This document shows positions 34,920-46,250 of a DNA stretch of 64,000 bases, piece after piece. The stretch lies in assembly GCA_013339895.1 (NCBI GenBank), contig JABACO010000003.1, forward strand, positions 8,663,662 to 8,727,661, read 5' to 3'. The notes beneath the pieces were generated by a model. The model saw only the letters and a list, made by a program, of their open reading frames with translations, was not told where the DNA came from and made no database searches. A program made the translations under genes and the position numbers. Numbering within the stretch: the stretch's first letter is position 1; every line of letters begins with the position of its first letter. This DNA is from Ephydatia muelleri (Eukaryota; Porifera; Demospongiae; Spongillida; Spongillidae).

Positions 34920-37716
34920 TCATTGTAACGTTCTCCCCATCTCTTCATCTTCATCTGATTTCCAGTAGAATACAATGACTTTAGGAACTTTTGACTTTGT
35001 TAAAGGTTTCACACTTACTACATGTCCATTATAGAGTACATTCTTCTCGTTCACATACCAAAGGTGTTCGAAGTAGAGACCAAGTATGGAGGATGTATCT
35101 GACAAAACTTTTAAGATAATACTTACTTGATGAGGTGAAAGTTCAGGAAACTCATTCAGCAAGTTATGCTCCATCTCTACAATACAGCGTAACTTTTTTT
35201 CAATGCTTCTCCTGAAGGTATCTTCCTTCTTTTGATTTTTCACTTTTTGTCGTTGCTCTTGCAGTCTTGCAATGTTTTTCTCATGCACTTGGAATGCATA
35301 TCGTACTTTTTTACTCTGTTTTATACAAAATGTTACCATCCTATGTTGTTCTTCCAGTGGAAGAGAACATAACCATAGCAGTGTTTTGTTTAACTTACTT
35401 TTAACTTTACTATCTAAAAATCCCACCTTCATACTTGTTGCTTTCCTAAAAAGGTAATCTGCGAGTCCAAGTGTGTGTTCAGCGAACATGTTATGAACAG
35501 GTGCAGAAAGTGTTTGCCGAGCGATTGATGGATCAAGGTGTGCCAAACTTCCTTCATAATATTCATATAGTTGTTTTTGTATCACATCTACTATTCCTCC
35601 AATTAGCAAACACAGCATACAGTGTAATTCTTTCTTTTCCAACTCTTCAATTTCAGCGGTTTGTAGTTTTTTCAATACTGCGTCAGAGTCTGGACTCAAC
35701 GGTACGCCAAATGTATCTGTTTTTACTTGCAAAGCTAGTAAAGGGGATTCCTTTAAGGCATTCAAATTCTGTAGACAAGTCTTAATAAACGTATTGCTTT
35801 CAAGGTTTGTTATTGCTTGATTTGTATACAACTGATGCATCCAAGGTCCAGTGACCAATTTCCCGATCAGCCCAAGTGCTCTTAACTGTAGTAGAATCTT
35901 TTTGTTTCTTAAATCTTTTATTAATGCTGTCCTTAAAGTAGTTTTGCTATTGCACACATTTTCTAAATACATCAAAAGCTTTTCCTGTAAATAATACAAC
36001 ACACCAGCTTGATGAAACATTACATGGAAACGATTCCCAAAATAACAAACTATAACACTTGACTTTATATTATTCTGTCTCAAAAATAGTTTAAATCCAG
36101 CAGGATCACCTTAGCCCTGTTTAAATCTCATTTTATTCATCGCTATAATAAAATTTACAGCACAGCACTCCCTGCCAAAGGTATCACTTGTTATGCTATT
36201 GTCGTTATCATATGTGCGCAATACATTGCTGCTTTTCTCTGCTATGCCATCCAGAGGGTGAATGTTGCACTTAAGTTCCAATAATTCAATTTCTAATTTG
36301 TCCTGTAAACTTTGCACAACACAGTGATTAACAGCAACTCTATCACATAAGGTATTCTTTAAATTATTAACTATTGTTGACTTGGTGTGAACATAATCTA
36401 AACTGTGAAAAGCAGCATACATAGTAACAATATTATGAATTGATTCACAAATATGTGATGTATAGTCATCTGTGGTACCACCTGCAATTGTTTTTAAACT
36501 TAACACGTATGATTTAGGAGGTGATGCTGCAACACTTATGTGTATTTCATTAACATGGTCTCCATTAACTGTAGTTGAATCCCAGGAAAGTGTAATATCT
36601 TTGTAATTATACATTATTTCTCCTACTTGTAAGTCACTTAATACTCCTAATTCATATGCACAGCAATTAACTGTGGATGGGTTTGGAAGGCTAATGATCT
36701 TTACACCTGCCAGCTCTCTTAAAACCCCTTCAATAACTGGACTTATATTATATATTGGCACATGGTACTCTAAACAGCAATAGACAGCTTTACGACAAGC
36801 AATATTATATGTTTTATCATCGCTTTTAGCGTTAATGCATTTTAAAGATTCTTCCTCACGAACCCACTCCTCCAAATTGCATTGAAGCATATCTTTTTTC
36901 AATTTTCATTAGGCGAATTTTTTCTTTTAATTCCTTATTTTCCTTCTTCCATTTCTGCTCATGTATCTTATAGGAGATTTTTGATTTGTAGTACTTATAT
37001 TTTAATGCAACAAGTGATCGTTTTAGCTGTCTTGATTCGCTTCCTTGACCTTGTTTTAATGAGAGGTTTTCCAGTTTCAACTTGTTAATCTTTGAATTGT
37101 TTGTATTAATTGTTCTTTTAGCACTTAGCAATTTAGAACGTAGTGTATCTTCAATGTTGGACTTCCTTCTTAATGCTTTTTGAAGATACTGGTTTTTCAT
37201 TTTGACACTTGGAAACAATCGAAGCTTTACTTTGAGAACATTATTTGATGCAATCAACTTCCTTAAAGAAGTTTTTATTTCCCCACATTTAGTGCAGCCA
37301 GATGTAGAATTCAATGTTATGGAGCCAGAACTGCCACTTTGGCTAGTGTGCATGACAACACTAGCTGATGCGTGTGGATTTTGCTTCTTTGTCACTGATT
37401 CATTTAAAAGTAAATCAAATTTCAGCTTCAGAAAACAAACAACATCTTCCCAGGCTCTATCAAGATGCTTCTTCATGTCATTGATAGTTTGAAGCACACG
37501 CTTAATGGAGGCGCACAATGCATTAATGTTCACATCTTGTCTTGGTGCTAGTTTTGCCACTATCCTCGCTATTTCTACAGGTTTGGCATTTTTTAGGTTG
37601 GAGTTGATGTACAACACCAAGCCATTTGTTACATCCGGAGCTAGAAGGGATCCATCCTCCCTCGCATCCTTTTTATAACCATTAATGAGCATTCTGAGAT
37701 CAGCAACTGTCTTCAT
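34920..37716 (-). pseudogene. Transposase-like gene of the unassigned element (one frameshift, one in-frame stop)
   Basis: Reading starts at the ATG ending at 37716, just after a splice-acceptor-like CGCTATTTAG. Segment 1 (to about 36890) has an alpha-helical N part, a Cys pair (CTKCGE) and a long Lys-rich coiled coil. In a run of six A near 36890 the frame shifts by one base. Segment 2 has LPNPSTVNCCAYELGVLSDL, DITLSWDSTTVNGDHVNEIH and LKTIAGGTTDDYTSHI, which look like the first strands of an RNase H-type DDE core with Asp in SWDSTT. A TAA at about 36111-36113 interrupts the frame; segment 3 continues in the same frame with YFGNRFHVMFHQAGVLYYL, a helical region (LLIGGIVDVIQKQLYEYYEG) and a Lys-rich helix. 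Total about 930 residues. I recall many uncharacterised sponge, coral and mollusc proteins of this layout, but no named superfamily. Further catalytic acids cannot be assigned by eye. Confidence 0.75.
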
Positions 37717-38439
37717 TCTAAATAGCGAAAAGCAATGATTGCGTGCATACATGTACGTGTGTGATATGAAGTAATTAAACATGAATACTTGGCTTGAAAA
37801 GAACAGTGCTTGGGCATCATCGTATTGCAATGTTACAGCAATAGAAATATAGTGATTAGTTCACTCTTGAACGAAATTTTATTTACAGCGTAGTTAATTG
37901 AAGATTGGGGTGTGCAATAAATAGGGTAGTCAGAAAGAACGTTATTGAACCGAATTTGAATGAGCTCATGCATTTTAGACAGAGAATCCAGGTTATCCTA
38001 CTTAGTTCAAACACAAAGATACATTAGTACAAGGATTTGTGCTCTTTTTTCGTGCATGCCAACATAAAACGCCTGGGTAGTTAAAGCACCCTTTGGGCAT
38101 CATGCAAATGGCCTCATACTTTGTAGTATAATGATTCAGTGCCTAACTTAAATAAAAAAACATACCATGTGATAGTTGGTTAACAATCGGAGTCAAGATT
38201 CGTTCCCAAAAAAATGCTGTGTCGAATAAAAAAAGAACAAGAACCAGCTCGAAATTAGACGATAGTGTCTCATTCTACAACTAATCGGGTCACTAAATCT
38301 AGCCATGCAGTCGGACTAACCTCGCAGGTGACTGAGCAACTTTCTTCTCTTCGCGATACACTTTTTCAATGTTACGAAATACGCGTCCAATTTTCGACGT
38401 AGTTTTAGATCATCGATTTTCGGACCCAATTACGCGATT

Positions 38440-38453
38440 TGTCACAGTACCTA
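38440..38453. repeat. Right terminal inverted repeat of the unassigned transposon
   Basis: TGTCACAGTACCTA, the reverse complement of the left end except for one base. Followed by TTCTTAT at 38454-38460. Confidence 0.8.
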
Positions 38454-38674
38454 TTCTTATCATGCTGTAGGCAAGGTAAGCGTTGACCGCAAAATGTTTA
38501 TGAGTGATGCGTGGTAACATTTTGGGTGACACAGAAAAGCGAAGAGGAGGAATTAGATGTTCTGCTGGGACAAAATTTTGAATCCCCTGGTCAAGTCATT
38601 GGTAATCATCATCACATGTACATGCACATGTAAGACGAAGTCAGAGGTATATTGAGGAAGTTGAAATTAATTTT

Positions 38675-38860
38675 AGAAGAGATAATCCAATGGTCAGGTG
38701 GAGAAAGCATGAATTATATGTTGCCAAACTGGCAAGGAAATATCAAGTTATATCAGCACCTAAAGAAAGGCTTTTCACCATAGCAAAATATATACTCCAG
38801 GAGAAACGATGGAACCTATTCCAGAACGGCTGGCTATATGCATTTTCCTAAGGCATATAT
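38675..38860 (+). pseudogene. hAT transposase C-terminal relic
   Basis: The + strand reads NPMVRWRKHELYVAKLARKY then ISAPKERLFTIAKYI, matching the hAT C-terminal signature (DPL.WW......LA..YL.IP..S.PSER.FS). The frame breaks near 38840. It lies outside the transposon that ends at 38453. Confidence 0.65.
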
Positions 38861-39048
38861 AACGGAAAATGGTTTTAATAGCGTTATCTGATTTTGCCGC
38901 TGCATCTACATTTGTAGGCCGTGTACCATCCTATGATATACCTGCTAAATCAAATAATCCGTCCATCTCCGTCTATTCCCGTTCACGTTTTTATCGTGAT
39001 ATGACCCCAAAAATATCCCGATATATCGCGGCAGCCCTGCACACACAT

Positions 39049-39091
39049 ATAGACACCCACCCACACACACACACACACACACCCACACACA

Positions 39092-39132
<41 letters not shown>
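39049..39132. repeat. Interrupted (CA)n microsatellite
   Basis: CA units broken by CCC variants. Next to it on the left is GATATATCGCGGCAGCCCTG, the inverted counterpart of the sequence at the right edge of the CA tract ending at 10263. Confidence 0.9.
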
Positions 39133-39134
<2 letters not shown>

Positions 39135-39528
39135 TACATGCACGTATGTTCATACACAATCGAATTTTTGTGTAGGACTTAACTTTGACGTTCAAACCTA
39201 GATTCACTTCTATCTGTGTGTAGAATACTTAGCCTTATGTAATTTAGGTCTGAGTACGAGAGTAGTCAACAGAACATGTAGGATCATATCAGACTCTAAA
39301 CTCAATTATTTCATAGACTGGAATCAACTGGTTATACATTGGTTTGAAAGCGTTCACAGCTTATATTATGTACGATACAGCAGACCTTGTATGTAAATAT
39401 ACAGTGCATGTATGCGCGATATTAAACAGCAACAATCATATAAAAACTCCTGACTCACAATGCAATAGCACAAAATACAGCAAGTACAGAATACAGAACT
39501 TACAGAACCAGAAAATTTTCATACCACT

Positions 39529-40338
39529 CTAAATAGCTACATTATTCCCTACAAGTAATTCTGTCTCAGACTGTCTGCACTTCTTGGAACATTTCCTTTT
39601 CAGGCATTTTAATGTAACGTCACGCAACAGCGCTATTATAAAGAGTATCAGATAGATTATCATAGGAGAAAATACAAGAGCCATTGCGAACATGATAACC
39701 ATTTTCTTATCGGCTTTTCCGTAGTCAAGAATGGGATATATAACACCTTCTTTTGTGCGTCCATTAGCAACCCAATAGATCACTGAAAATATTAAATAGA
39801 AAATTACGAATAGAGTCGTGTAGAAGAAGTGGCAAAGTTGAAAGGGGATGCGACTCATCCAGATGTCAACAATAACAATGACCGCGTTTATGCCGTGCAC
39901 GTGAAGATTGACAGGTAAAGGTTTACATGCGTCGCTGGTCATGTTACCCGTTGTTGCGTTATTGCCCACAAAAAAAGGAGGGCACAGAAATGCCCAGTAG
40001 GAAAAGGCCACTCCCACCGCAAGCACACTCACAGTGGTATGAAGAACCCAGGATATCTTCACGAACCACTGGATTCTGTCATGGCCATATGAGATTTCTA
40101 GGTCCGTCGGTACACGGAAAAGGGACTGCAGCTTCTCGCTACGGCTGTAATAAAGGGTTGCATATGCGACAGTGAGCATCGCCAGGAACAGGAGGCTCAG
40201 GTTGAGCAGCAAGAAAGACTGAATAGTGAGGTAGATGATGAACCTATCCGTGGACCGTACACCGACTGCGACCAGCCATCCAAACGTGTAGAAGAAGATA
40301 AGGACTCGATACATGACAAACGCGGGCAGAGGGAGCCA
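39529..40338 (-). CDS. Rolling stone-like multipass membrane protein (last exon)
   Basis: The exon encodes 269 residues and starts after the acceptor TTTCCCTTAACACAG, beginning WLPLPAFVMYRVLIFFYTFG; the 27 residues read upstream of it in the same frame would be intron. About seven hydrophobic segments are visible, with WFVKISWVLHTTVSVLAVGV, VNLHVHGINAVIVIVDIWMS and VIYWVANGRTKEGVIYPIL, the hallmarks of rolling stone (rost) proteins, including the HG.N...V..D motif. Rolling stone is a plasma-membrane protein linked to myoblast fusion in flies; the role in other animals is largely unknown. N-glycosylation sequons (NNAT, NMTS) lie in a loop. The C terminus is basic and Cys-rich. The short N-terminal exon(s) upstream (higher coordinates) were not found. 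Confidence 0.85.
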   Translation of the reverse strand, partial: WLPLPAFVMYRVLIFFYTFGWLVAVGVRSTDRFIIYLTIQSFLLLNLSLLFLAMLTVAYATLYYSRSEKLQSLFRVPTDLEISYGHDRIQWFVKISWVLHTTVSVLAVGVAFSYWAFLCPPFFVGNNATTGNMTSDACKPLPVNLHVHGINAVIVIVDIWMSRIPFQLCHFFYTTLFVIFYLIFSVIYWVANGRTKEGVIYPILDYGKADKKMVIMFAMALVFSPMIIYLILFIIALLRDVTLKCLKRKCSKKCRQSETELLVGNNVAI

Positions 40339-41504
40339 CTGTGTTAAGGGAAATAACAAAGTAAGAATATGAGTTATCAATATACGCACATATCCGGAGG
40401 CTGTATGAATTATACTCAATGCATAAGCAAGTACAGCCGTTACATGGAGCTAGATAGATTTATGCATGTAATAGTCAACAGCGCATGACGCGCATCGCAG
40501 TCGTGCATGCATAAGTCATATTACAGTGTATTATGTATCATGCACTGTAACTTGGAAGTATGCTACTCTAGAGAAATACATGCAAAGTACATTTTCTGAG
40601 TCTATTATACATGCATAGTTGCTTTTTCAAGGTGCACATACATCCCACTTACAGTTAGCTACTGTACATGGATTTGCAAAGTTCTTCATTCCCCTCCCCT
40701 TCGATTTTAAAAACAAAAGGCCAGAAGGCCAGCCATCCAGTCCAATGATCTCTTTGTTGAACTGAAGCACATTTACAGAGCGGCGCATTCAAATATGGGC
40801 GTTGAAAACAACTTGCCCATGTATTCAATACATTAGTTCATGCATAAATGCCATAAACTACTGTATTCCACAAACTCAAGCCATCGTCTACAGTTGCCTG
40901 GGCATGAAAACAATGATTTTACGCTTAACAAGATGTTTAAACCAGAGGGAGACCTAGTCCTGCTTTCCTACCCCTCCCCCCTTCCTTTTGCTGTATTGTA
41001 ATGTCTGCTATCAAAGAGACACTCAATTGAAATCGACTATTAGCGAATGAAAACGTTTAACCGATTAATATGCCGAGAGTCGTACATTTTCGTCAAATAC
41101 ACTGTATGTGTTTCATTTACCGAAGAAATTTACAAGATCTTTGAAAATTATACTATTTTGAAGTGCTTCTTGCTCGTCGCTTCAGTTTGAATTGTTGAAA
41201 GCCCGTTTCTGCTTGTTAAAACTCCTCTGCTGTCTACAACTCTACTTTAAAATATTTCCCCCATTAATCTGCGCAAGCACAAATTCGCATGTGCCTCAAA
41301 CGTTATTACATATAATCCCGCGAACGACGGATGCTCTCCACTTTCCTAATTTAATCATCACGGATTAATATAATGTGATCATAGTTGCGATTCTAGTAAT
41401 CAACACCATTGAATGTGTGACATTTTTTGAAGTGTGATTGTCTCGAGTCCCAAGGCTTGCTCACACTGTATCGTTTGAAGCTAGTTTACCTGAGGGTCAA
41501 TTTG
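40339..41504. other. Upstream/intron region of the rolling stone-like gene, no exon recognised
   Basis: The intron before the last exon starts here. I could not identify the 5' exon or promoter. Confidence 0.4.
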
Positions 41505-41740
41505 TGATCCAGAAAAACCTAGAAAAAGGATTGTACACCATATCCTCCATCAACGACCCTTCCATTGTCAATCCAATTTAATTGGTCGAAAAGTTTTGTT
41601 CAAGACTTTTCTAGGCGGAAACAAAAATGGGGAAAGTTCGACACCAAATATGAGGGTCCATTTGTGATCCAGAGTACCTAACTAGGAAAAGCTAGGATTG
41701 CACACCATATCATCCATCAATGACCCTTCCATTGTGTACA
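41505..41740. repeat. Direct repeat pair
   Basis: An 85-bp segment (TTTGTGATCCAGA ... CACCATATCNTCCATCAA ... GACCCTTCCATTGT) at about 41497-41575 recurs at about 41650-41735 with a few changes. Confidence 0.75.
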
Positions 41741-42476
41741 AGCAGGTGATCGGTGCACATCTGAAACCATGCTTAACACCACCAATGTCTCCATTAAAGA
41801 AACCGGCCACTATCACACCAGAAGATTGTCTATCAAAGCAAGTAAATCAGGTGGACTTACCTGGCATTGCTTCTTCTGGTATTTTACATGTGCAGGAAAG
41901 TGGTTACAAATCTGAAGAAGAGCCTAAGTCCATTAAACTATGTGTCAAGTCTAAGGATTCCACTTTCTCTGACCAGTGCTCTTCACAGATACCACAACAG
42001 CATACTTCAACACAGCAGTCATATGGCAGTACAAGCATTGCTAGTACTAATGGTGAACAGGTGGCTGAATACAAATCAAAAGAAAACCAACTTTTCTTGC
42101 AACAATATTGCAAAAGTGAGGAATCAGTTGCATGAGACAAGTCTAAACAATGCAATTCATTGGATGAGAATACTGAGAAGAATTTGCTAACATGCAAACA
42201 TGGTTGCGGATCAGCAAGGAGTTGTTCATGTAAAGCTTCTCACATTCCCTGTAGTAGCGCATGTCATCCATCTATAATCAGTTGCTCTAGTTTTCCTGCT
42301 GTGAAAAAGTTGTTGGAAGTTGTTGAGCTGTCTGAAAGTCTTTCAACACTTCCAACTACTTGGTTCAAATGCTGTGGAATTACACTTTTCAAATCTGATG
42401 AATGTGATATCTAAGAGGGCAAGTGGCTTACAAACAACATCATTTCTGCTTATCAAAGGATAAACAGTTCCCTCTT

Positions 42477-42516
<40 letters not shown>

Positions 42517-42855
42517 GGAGTTGCAAGACTGCGTTAAAGTTCAGCATATGGCTTTGATCCAGAAGTAACTGAATTTGTTCAAGTTATTAATATGAATTGT
42601 TGCCACTGGGTTGCTATTTCTACAGTTGGAGTTAGTGCTGGATGCATTCAGTGGTTGGGCTGCATGCATTCATCTCCATCAGACGAAAGCAAGGAGGTGA
42701 TAGCAGGTATGATGCAATGTCCCAAATCTGAACTTGTTTATTCAAAAACGAATGTGCAACGTCAGAGAGGATCATCAGATCGTGTTGTTTTTGCATTGGC
42801 CTTAATAACAGAAGTTTGTTTTGGTTTAGACCAACTCGTTAAGGTAAATGCGTGA
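41698..42855 (+). pseudogene. Decayed transposon ORF: Cys-rich motif plus inactivated Ulp1-like (C48) protease
   Basis: Three pieces lie in one frame, separated by a TGA at 42133-42135 and by a 36-base G run at 42480-42515. The middle piece has CKHGCGSARSCSCKASHIPC, a Cys-rich pattern common in transposon proteins of marine invertebrates. The last piece (from about 42538) has FVQVINMNCCHWVAIST, which matches the His-Trp core of Ulp1-type SUMO proteases, and GSSDRVVFALA where active enzymes have GSDCG.FALA: the catalytic Cys is Arg and the expected Asp after His is also gone. Such domains are often carried by DNA transposons in sponges, corals and molluscs. No terminal repeats were found around it. 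Confidence 0.6.
42480..42515. repeat. Poly-G run (36 G)
   Basis: Uninterrupted G from 42480 to 42515 within the transposon relic. Confidence 0.95.
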
Positions 42856-43140
42856 GTATTGCTTTCAATGAGCATTTCAACAGTGATCGAGGAAAGGAGT
42901 CACTGAGTACATTCGTCAACGCGCTCACGTGTACTACCATTGTGCGATACGGTATTTAAACATACCACCCTGCAAGTCCATATTAGGACTGCATAAAAGT
43001 GTTCCCAGCCTTGTCATAGATGAAATATAATGTTATAAGGGGGACATTTTACCCCGGAGAGGAACAGTTTGCTCCAGTGTAAATTGTCCGAGAGGGAAAT
43101 TGTGCACTAGTGCAAAATGTCCGGGGGGGACTAATTTTAG

Positions 43141-43188
43141 GGTGTGTGTGTGTGTGTGGGGGGGGGGGGGTGGGGGGGGGGGTGTGTG
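43141..43188. repeat. GT/poly-G low-complexity tract
   Basis: GT units run into two G runs of about a dozen bases each, separated by T. Confidence 0.9.
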
Positions 43189-43189
43189 G

Positions 43190-43500
43190 ACATTAAACAC
43201 TGCGACACGAGACGGTATCTCCGGCGACTAGTCACTAATAACTGTCGCCAGAGATATCGTCTAGTGTGTACGTGTAAGTCGCTGGCGACTTTTGTCTCTG
43301 GCAACATGTCGCCCGAAGTCTTCAAATAAACCTCAACCACCACAATAATGCATATCTTCCAAGACTACAGTTTCTGATATTGCCGTGTGTACCCCACCTC
43401 CAAAATACCATAGCGATATCGCTGGCGACACGTCGGAGACGATGTCGCTGGCGGTATCGTCTCGGCGATATCGCCTCGTGTGTGCCGGCCCTTAGAAATG
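43190..43500. repeat. Fold-back (MITE-like) segment
   Basis: Left part ACACGAGACGGTATCTCCGG and right part CGTCTCGGCGATATCGCCTCGT are imperfect inverted repeats. Internal palindromes such as GTCGCTGGCGAC recur. It ends with GTGTGCCGGCCCTTA, which looks like a MITE terminus, but the left end lacks its full counterpart. Confidence 0.5.
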
Positions 43501-44126
43501 TGCCATGTGTACATTGATGAAGTGTTAATTGCTGTACCACTTACGGAGGTGACAAATGCTCTGGCATCATGGTATCTGAACCACAAACAGTACAAGCCGA
43601 TTTGTTTCTTCATCGGGATTACTGTGAATCTCCTGTTTTCGGCTGGACCTCGAAGGGGTGAGCTTGACATATCCAGAAATCGATGGACAAATGAATTCAG
43701 TGAGAAATTTCGTTACGCCCGGATTTTATCCGCGTACGTTCCATAGACAATGCATATATAGGACTTCTTTATTCCCGGCGAACGGGACTTTTTTTGTGGG
43801 ATCCTAGAATCACTCAATAGGTTTAGTTTGACTTTGACTTTTTTTTAATCACTAGTAGCTATCCCATCTACAACTTCTTGACACACATTTCCGTTCAGTG
43901 ACTTGAATGAGAATAAGTTCCTCATTAACGTATTCAGTACTCACTTTCTAACGTATCTGCATATCATTTGCATTTGTGGGATCTTAAAATTGTCTTTCAC
44001 GCAACTCAGCACTGCATGGTAAGAAAAACTATTTTGCGAGCAACAGCGCCCAGCTGCTATAAAGAGAAGCGACTTTTTAATTAACCAGTACCGTTTTGCA
44101 GTCAATAACGCATTTTTCAGAGGAAT

Positions 44127-44171
<45 letters not shown>

Positions 44172-44404
44172 ACTTGTCAAATTCCCAGCCGGAGTTGTTT
44201 ACGAAGAACGTTCTCCCTCAATGCGAAAACTCTTACTCCACACAATACCACAATAATTGCCAATGCAGTTAAAAACATCCTGAGCAAAGTATTCATCCGT
44301 GTAAAAACAAATGGCGGTTGTTTATTGTAACGAACAGGACACGGTTTTTGTACTGTGCGTAACGTTCATTTGCTGTATAATATACAAGTCCACTAAGCAG
44401 TAAA
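43501..44404. other. Intergenic with an (ATTT)n tract
   Basis: About 44 bases of TTTA/ATTT units lie at 44125-44169. No gene is recognised. Confidence 0.5.
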
Positions 44405-44452
44405 ATGGATTCAAGTGACGTAATTGGCCCTAATAACGGAATCCTGCAAACT
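44405..44452 (+). CDS. Possible first coding exon (weak)
   Basis: ATG at 44405 gives MDSSDVIGPNNGILQT, then a consensus donor CT|GTAAGTGC. TATAATAT lies 30 bases upstream. No downstream exon was identified, so this is a candidate only. Confidence 0.2.
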
Positions 44453-45486
44453 GTAAGTGCACATTATAACAACAGGGCTGGGGTAGCAATCAAACATTAT
44501 TATTGGTCGGGCTCAGGCTCAGAGGCATCCCATCGTGGTACATGTAGGATTGGGGTGGTGTTGCCGCTGAGTGGGAGGAGGTGTGTTCACTGAACCCCAT
44601 CCCAAGGACAGCTAGATCTTGGGAGCGCTTAAAGCTCACCCATGTGGGTCTATTGCGTGCATGGAAATCATGCTAGTTGGATGAAAAGAGTTTACATCAA
44701 TTTTAGCTTACTTTATTTTAAACCAATAACCACATATGATATTAAAAAAATTAAAACAGCATACATGTACATGTACATGTACATGTATGGGCTAAACGAT
44801 TTTCCACAAGTAGCTAAAATAATGGTATCTCACGTGACAATTACGTTCAACAACTTTCATTATCAGTGACCCCAGTCTTGTCAACTCATTTCTTCTATAT
44901 GAACAACGAATCAGGATGATCGTTGGATTGCAGCTTAAGCACCAACCGCTAAATCATTTGGTTGAGATACCCGGGAAACCGTCTGTGAATCTTCAGTCGT
45001 GGAATTGAATGCCCACAACTTAAGCCAATGCTGCTCAATAGAGAAACACTACCAACTGGCCATTTTGTGGAGTAAGGGGCGGCACCTGCGAAATGCTACA
45101 GCTTAAACAGCCAGCTATGATTGACTCCTCCATCCATTTCCAACTACATGTATGTGGCAGGAGTGTTCCAAATGGTGTCAGCAGCTGAAGTTTACATATC
45201 CTGATAATCATTTTTCAACATGCGTACATGCAGCTAGCTGTATCATGACGTGCTAGATCAAAATAACTTGAGCTTAAAACACTCAGAAGTCAGTAGTACG
45301 GTGGCCCGGTAGGTCGCGGTTGTCATTACACACAAATTGCGGTTTTGCGGTCCCAATTTGCTGCAACCCACAATTGCAGCCGCTGAAATTGCAGCAGCCC
45401 GGAAATCCTGTCGCTCAGATTGGCAGCCGCCCGGATTTGCTGTCGTCAGATTTGCAGCCGAACGTACTATGGGATGGCGTTGAGTG
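44453..45486. other. Intergenic, no gene recognised
   Basis: It includes a short (ACATGT)n patch near 44763-44787 and GCAGCC/CTGC-rich sequence at 45360-45460. Confidence 0.45.
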
Positions 45487-45648
45487 CACAGGGAAAAAAC
45501 GCGTAGAATCACTTTGGAATCATTACGTGATTGAACAGTAAAAATCACACGCGTTTGATTTTATTGTTCAATCACACAATGATTTTACAAACGATTTAAA
45601 ATCCTTTATAAAATCAAAACTTTGATTCGACCCATTTTTTTCCTGTGA
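45487..45648. mobile_element. Small MITE with CACAGG termini
   Basis: Left end CACAGGGAAAAAACGCGT and right end (reverse complement CACAGGAAAAAAATGGGTCG) are inverted repeats; both are followed by GAATCA. Inside, AATCATTACGTGATTG and CAATCACACAATGATT are also complementary, so the whole 160 bp folds back. A related end, ACACAGTGAAAAAAACGCGT, occurs at about 57705-57724. Confidence 0.6.
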
Positions 45649-46250
45649 GAGGTTACGTCATTGTCTATCTTTAGCTCTCACGTGTGACACGCATGGTACG
45701 GCGAAACGACCCCGAGGTGGATCGTAAGTTTAGCAAACCGGGTTGGTCCTTATCTCGCCCGCCCGGGCCTTTGCATGACTCTATTTCACTCGCGTGTGTG
45801 CGGTACGTATTTAGGATGGATACTGCGGTACTGGAGAAGACGAACATCAGTGGCAATAATGTTATCCTATCTGCGTCTGTTACACCGTGTTGCAGTCGGG
45901 TGAGTGAGTGAGGAGTGTGAAGTGAATTGTACGATTACAACTTCGTTCATTACGCGCAGTACCACTTGGCTCAAGAAAAGAATGGCTGAACTTGGCCTAA
46001 GAAGGCGGCTGTGTAGTCAAACACCTATCGCTTTGGTCGTTGCCGCGATCAACATTTGAATATAGCATTTTATCCTCCTGAATTTGTGAAATATTGGCAA
46101 CAAGGGCATTGTTTGCTACCTTGTGTCTTAAACAAGCTATATAACTGTCCATGCTTTATCAGAAATTTGTTTATTGTTGGCTAGCACCTAGCTTTTTATA
46201 AAAGCCATTTGGTAAAATAGTGACTAATTGTTGTATGTAGATTGTGAACT
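45649..46250 (+). pseudogene. Left copy of the inverted duplication: 5' part of the integrase gene
   Basis: About 406 bases (45649-46054) are the reverse complement of 51848-52254 at high identity, and 46062-46250 matches the reverse complement of about 50170-50385. The catalytic exons that lie between these two blocks in the right copy are missing here. The copy keeps an exon-like start (ATGGTACGGCGAAACGACCC near 45693, followed by GATC|GTAAGTTT) and the helix-turn-helix-like stretch TTWLKKRMAELGLRRR. It is therefore an internally deleted, inverted copy. Confidence 0.7.

Larger units (their letters stand above)
34344..38453 (-). mobile_element. DNA transposon with TIRs and 7-bp target duplication, unassigned family
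   Basis: The left end TAGGTACAGTGACA (34344-34357) and right end TGTCACAGTACCTA (38440-38453) are inverted repeats with one mismatch in 14. Directly outside them TTCTTAT occurs at 34337-34343 and 38454-38460, a perfect 7-bp duplication. The 4,110-bp interior holds one long minus-strand gene in three pieces. Together these define a cut-and-paste element. The ends do not match the TTAA target of Kolobok or piggyBac, the TA target of Tc1/mariner or the usual 8-bp duplication of hAT and P. Confidence 0.85.

Noticed and set aside
34344..38453. P-element or Kolobok assignment for the TIR transposon
   Set aside because: No THAP domain seen, target duplication is 7 bp rather than 8 bp or TTAA, and the motifs do not match those I know for either group.
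43144..43670. Several short frames on both strands
   Set aside because: They overlap a GT/poly-G tract and palindromic repeats and show no domain.
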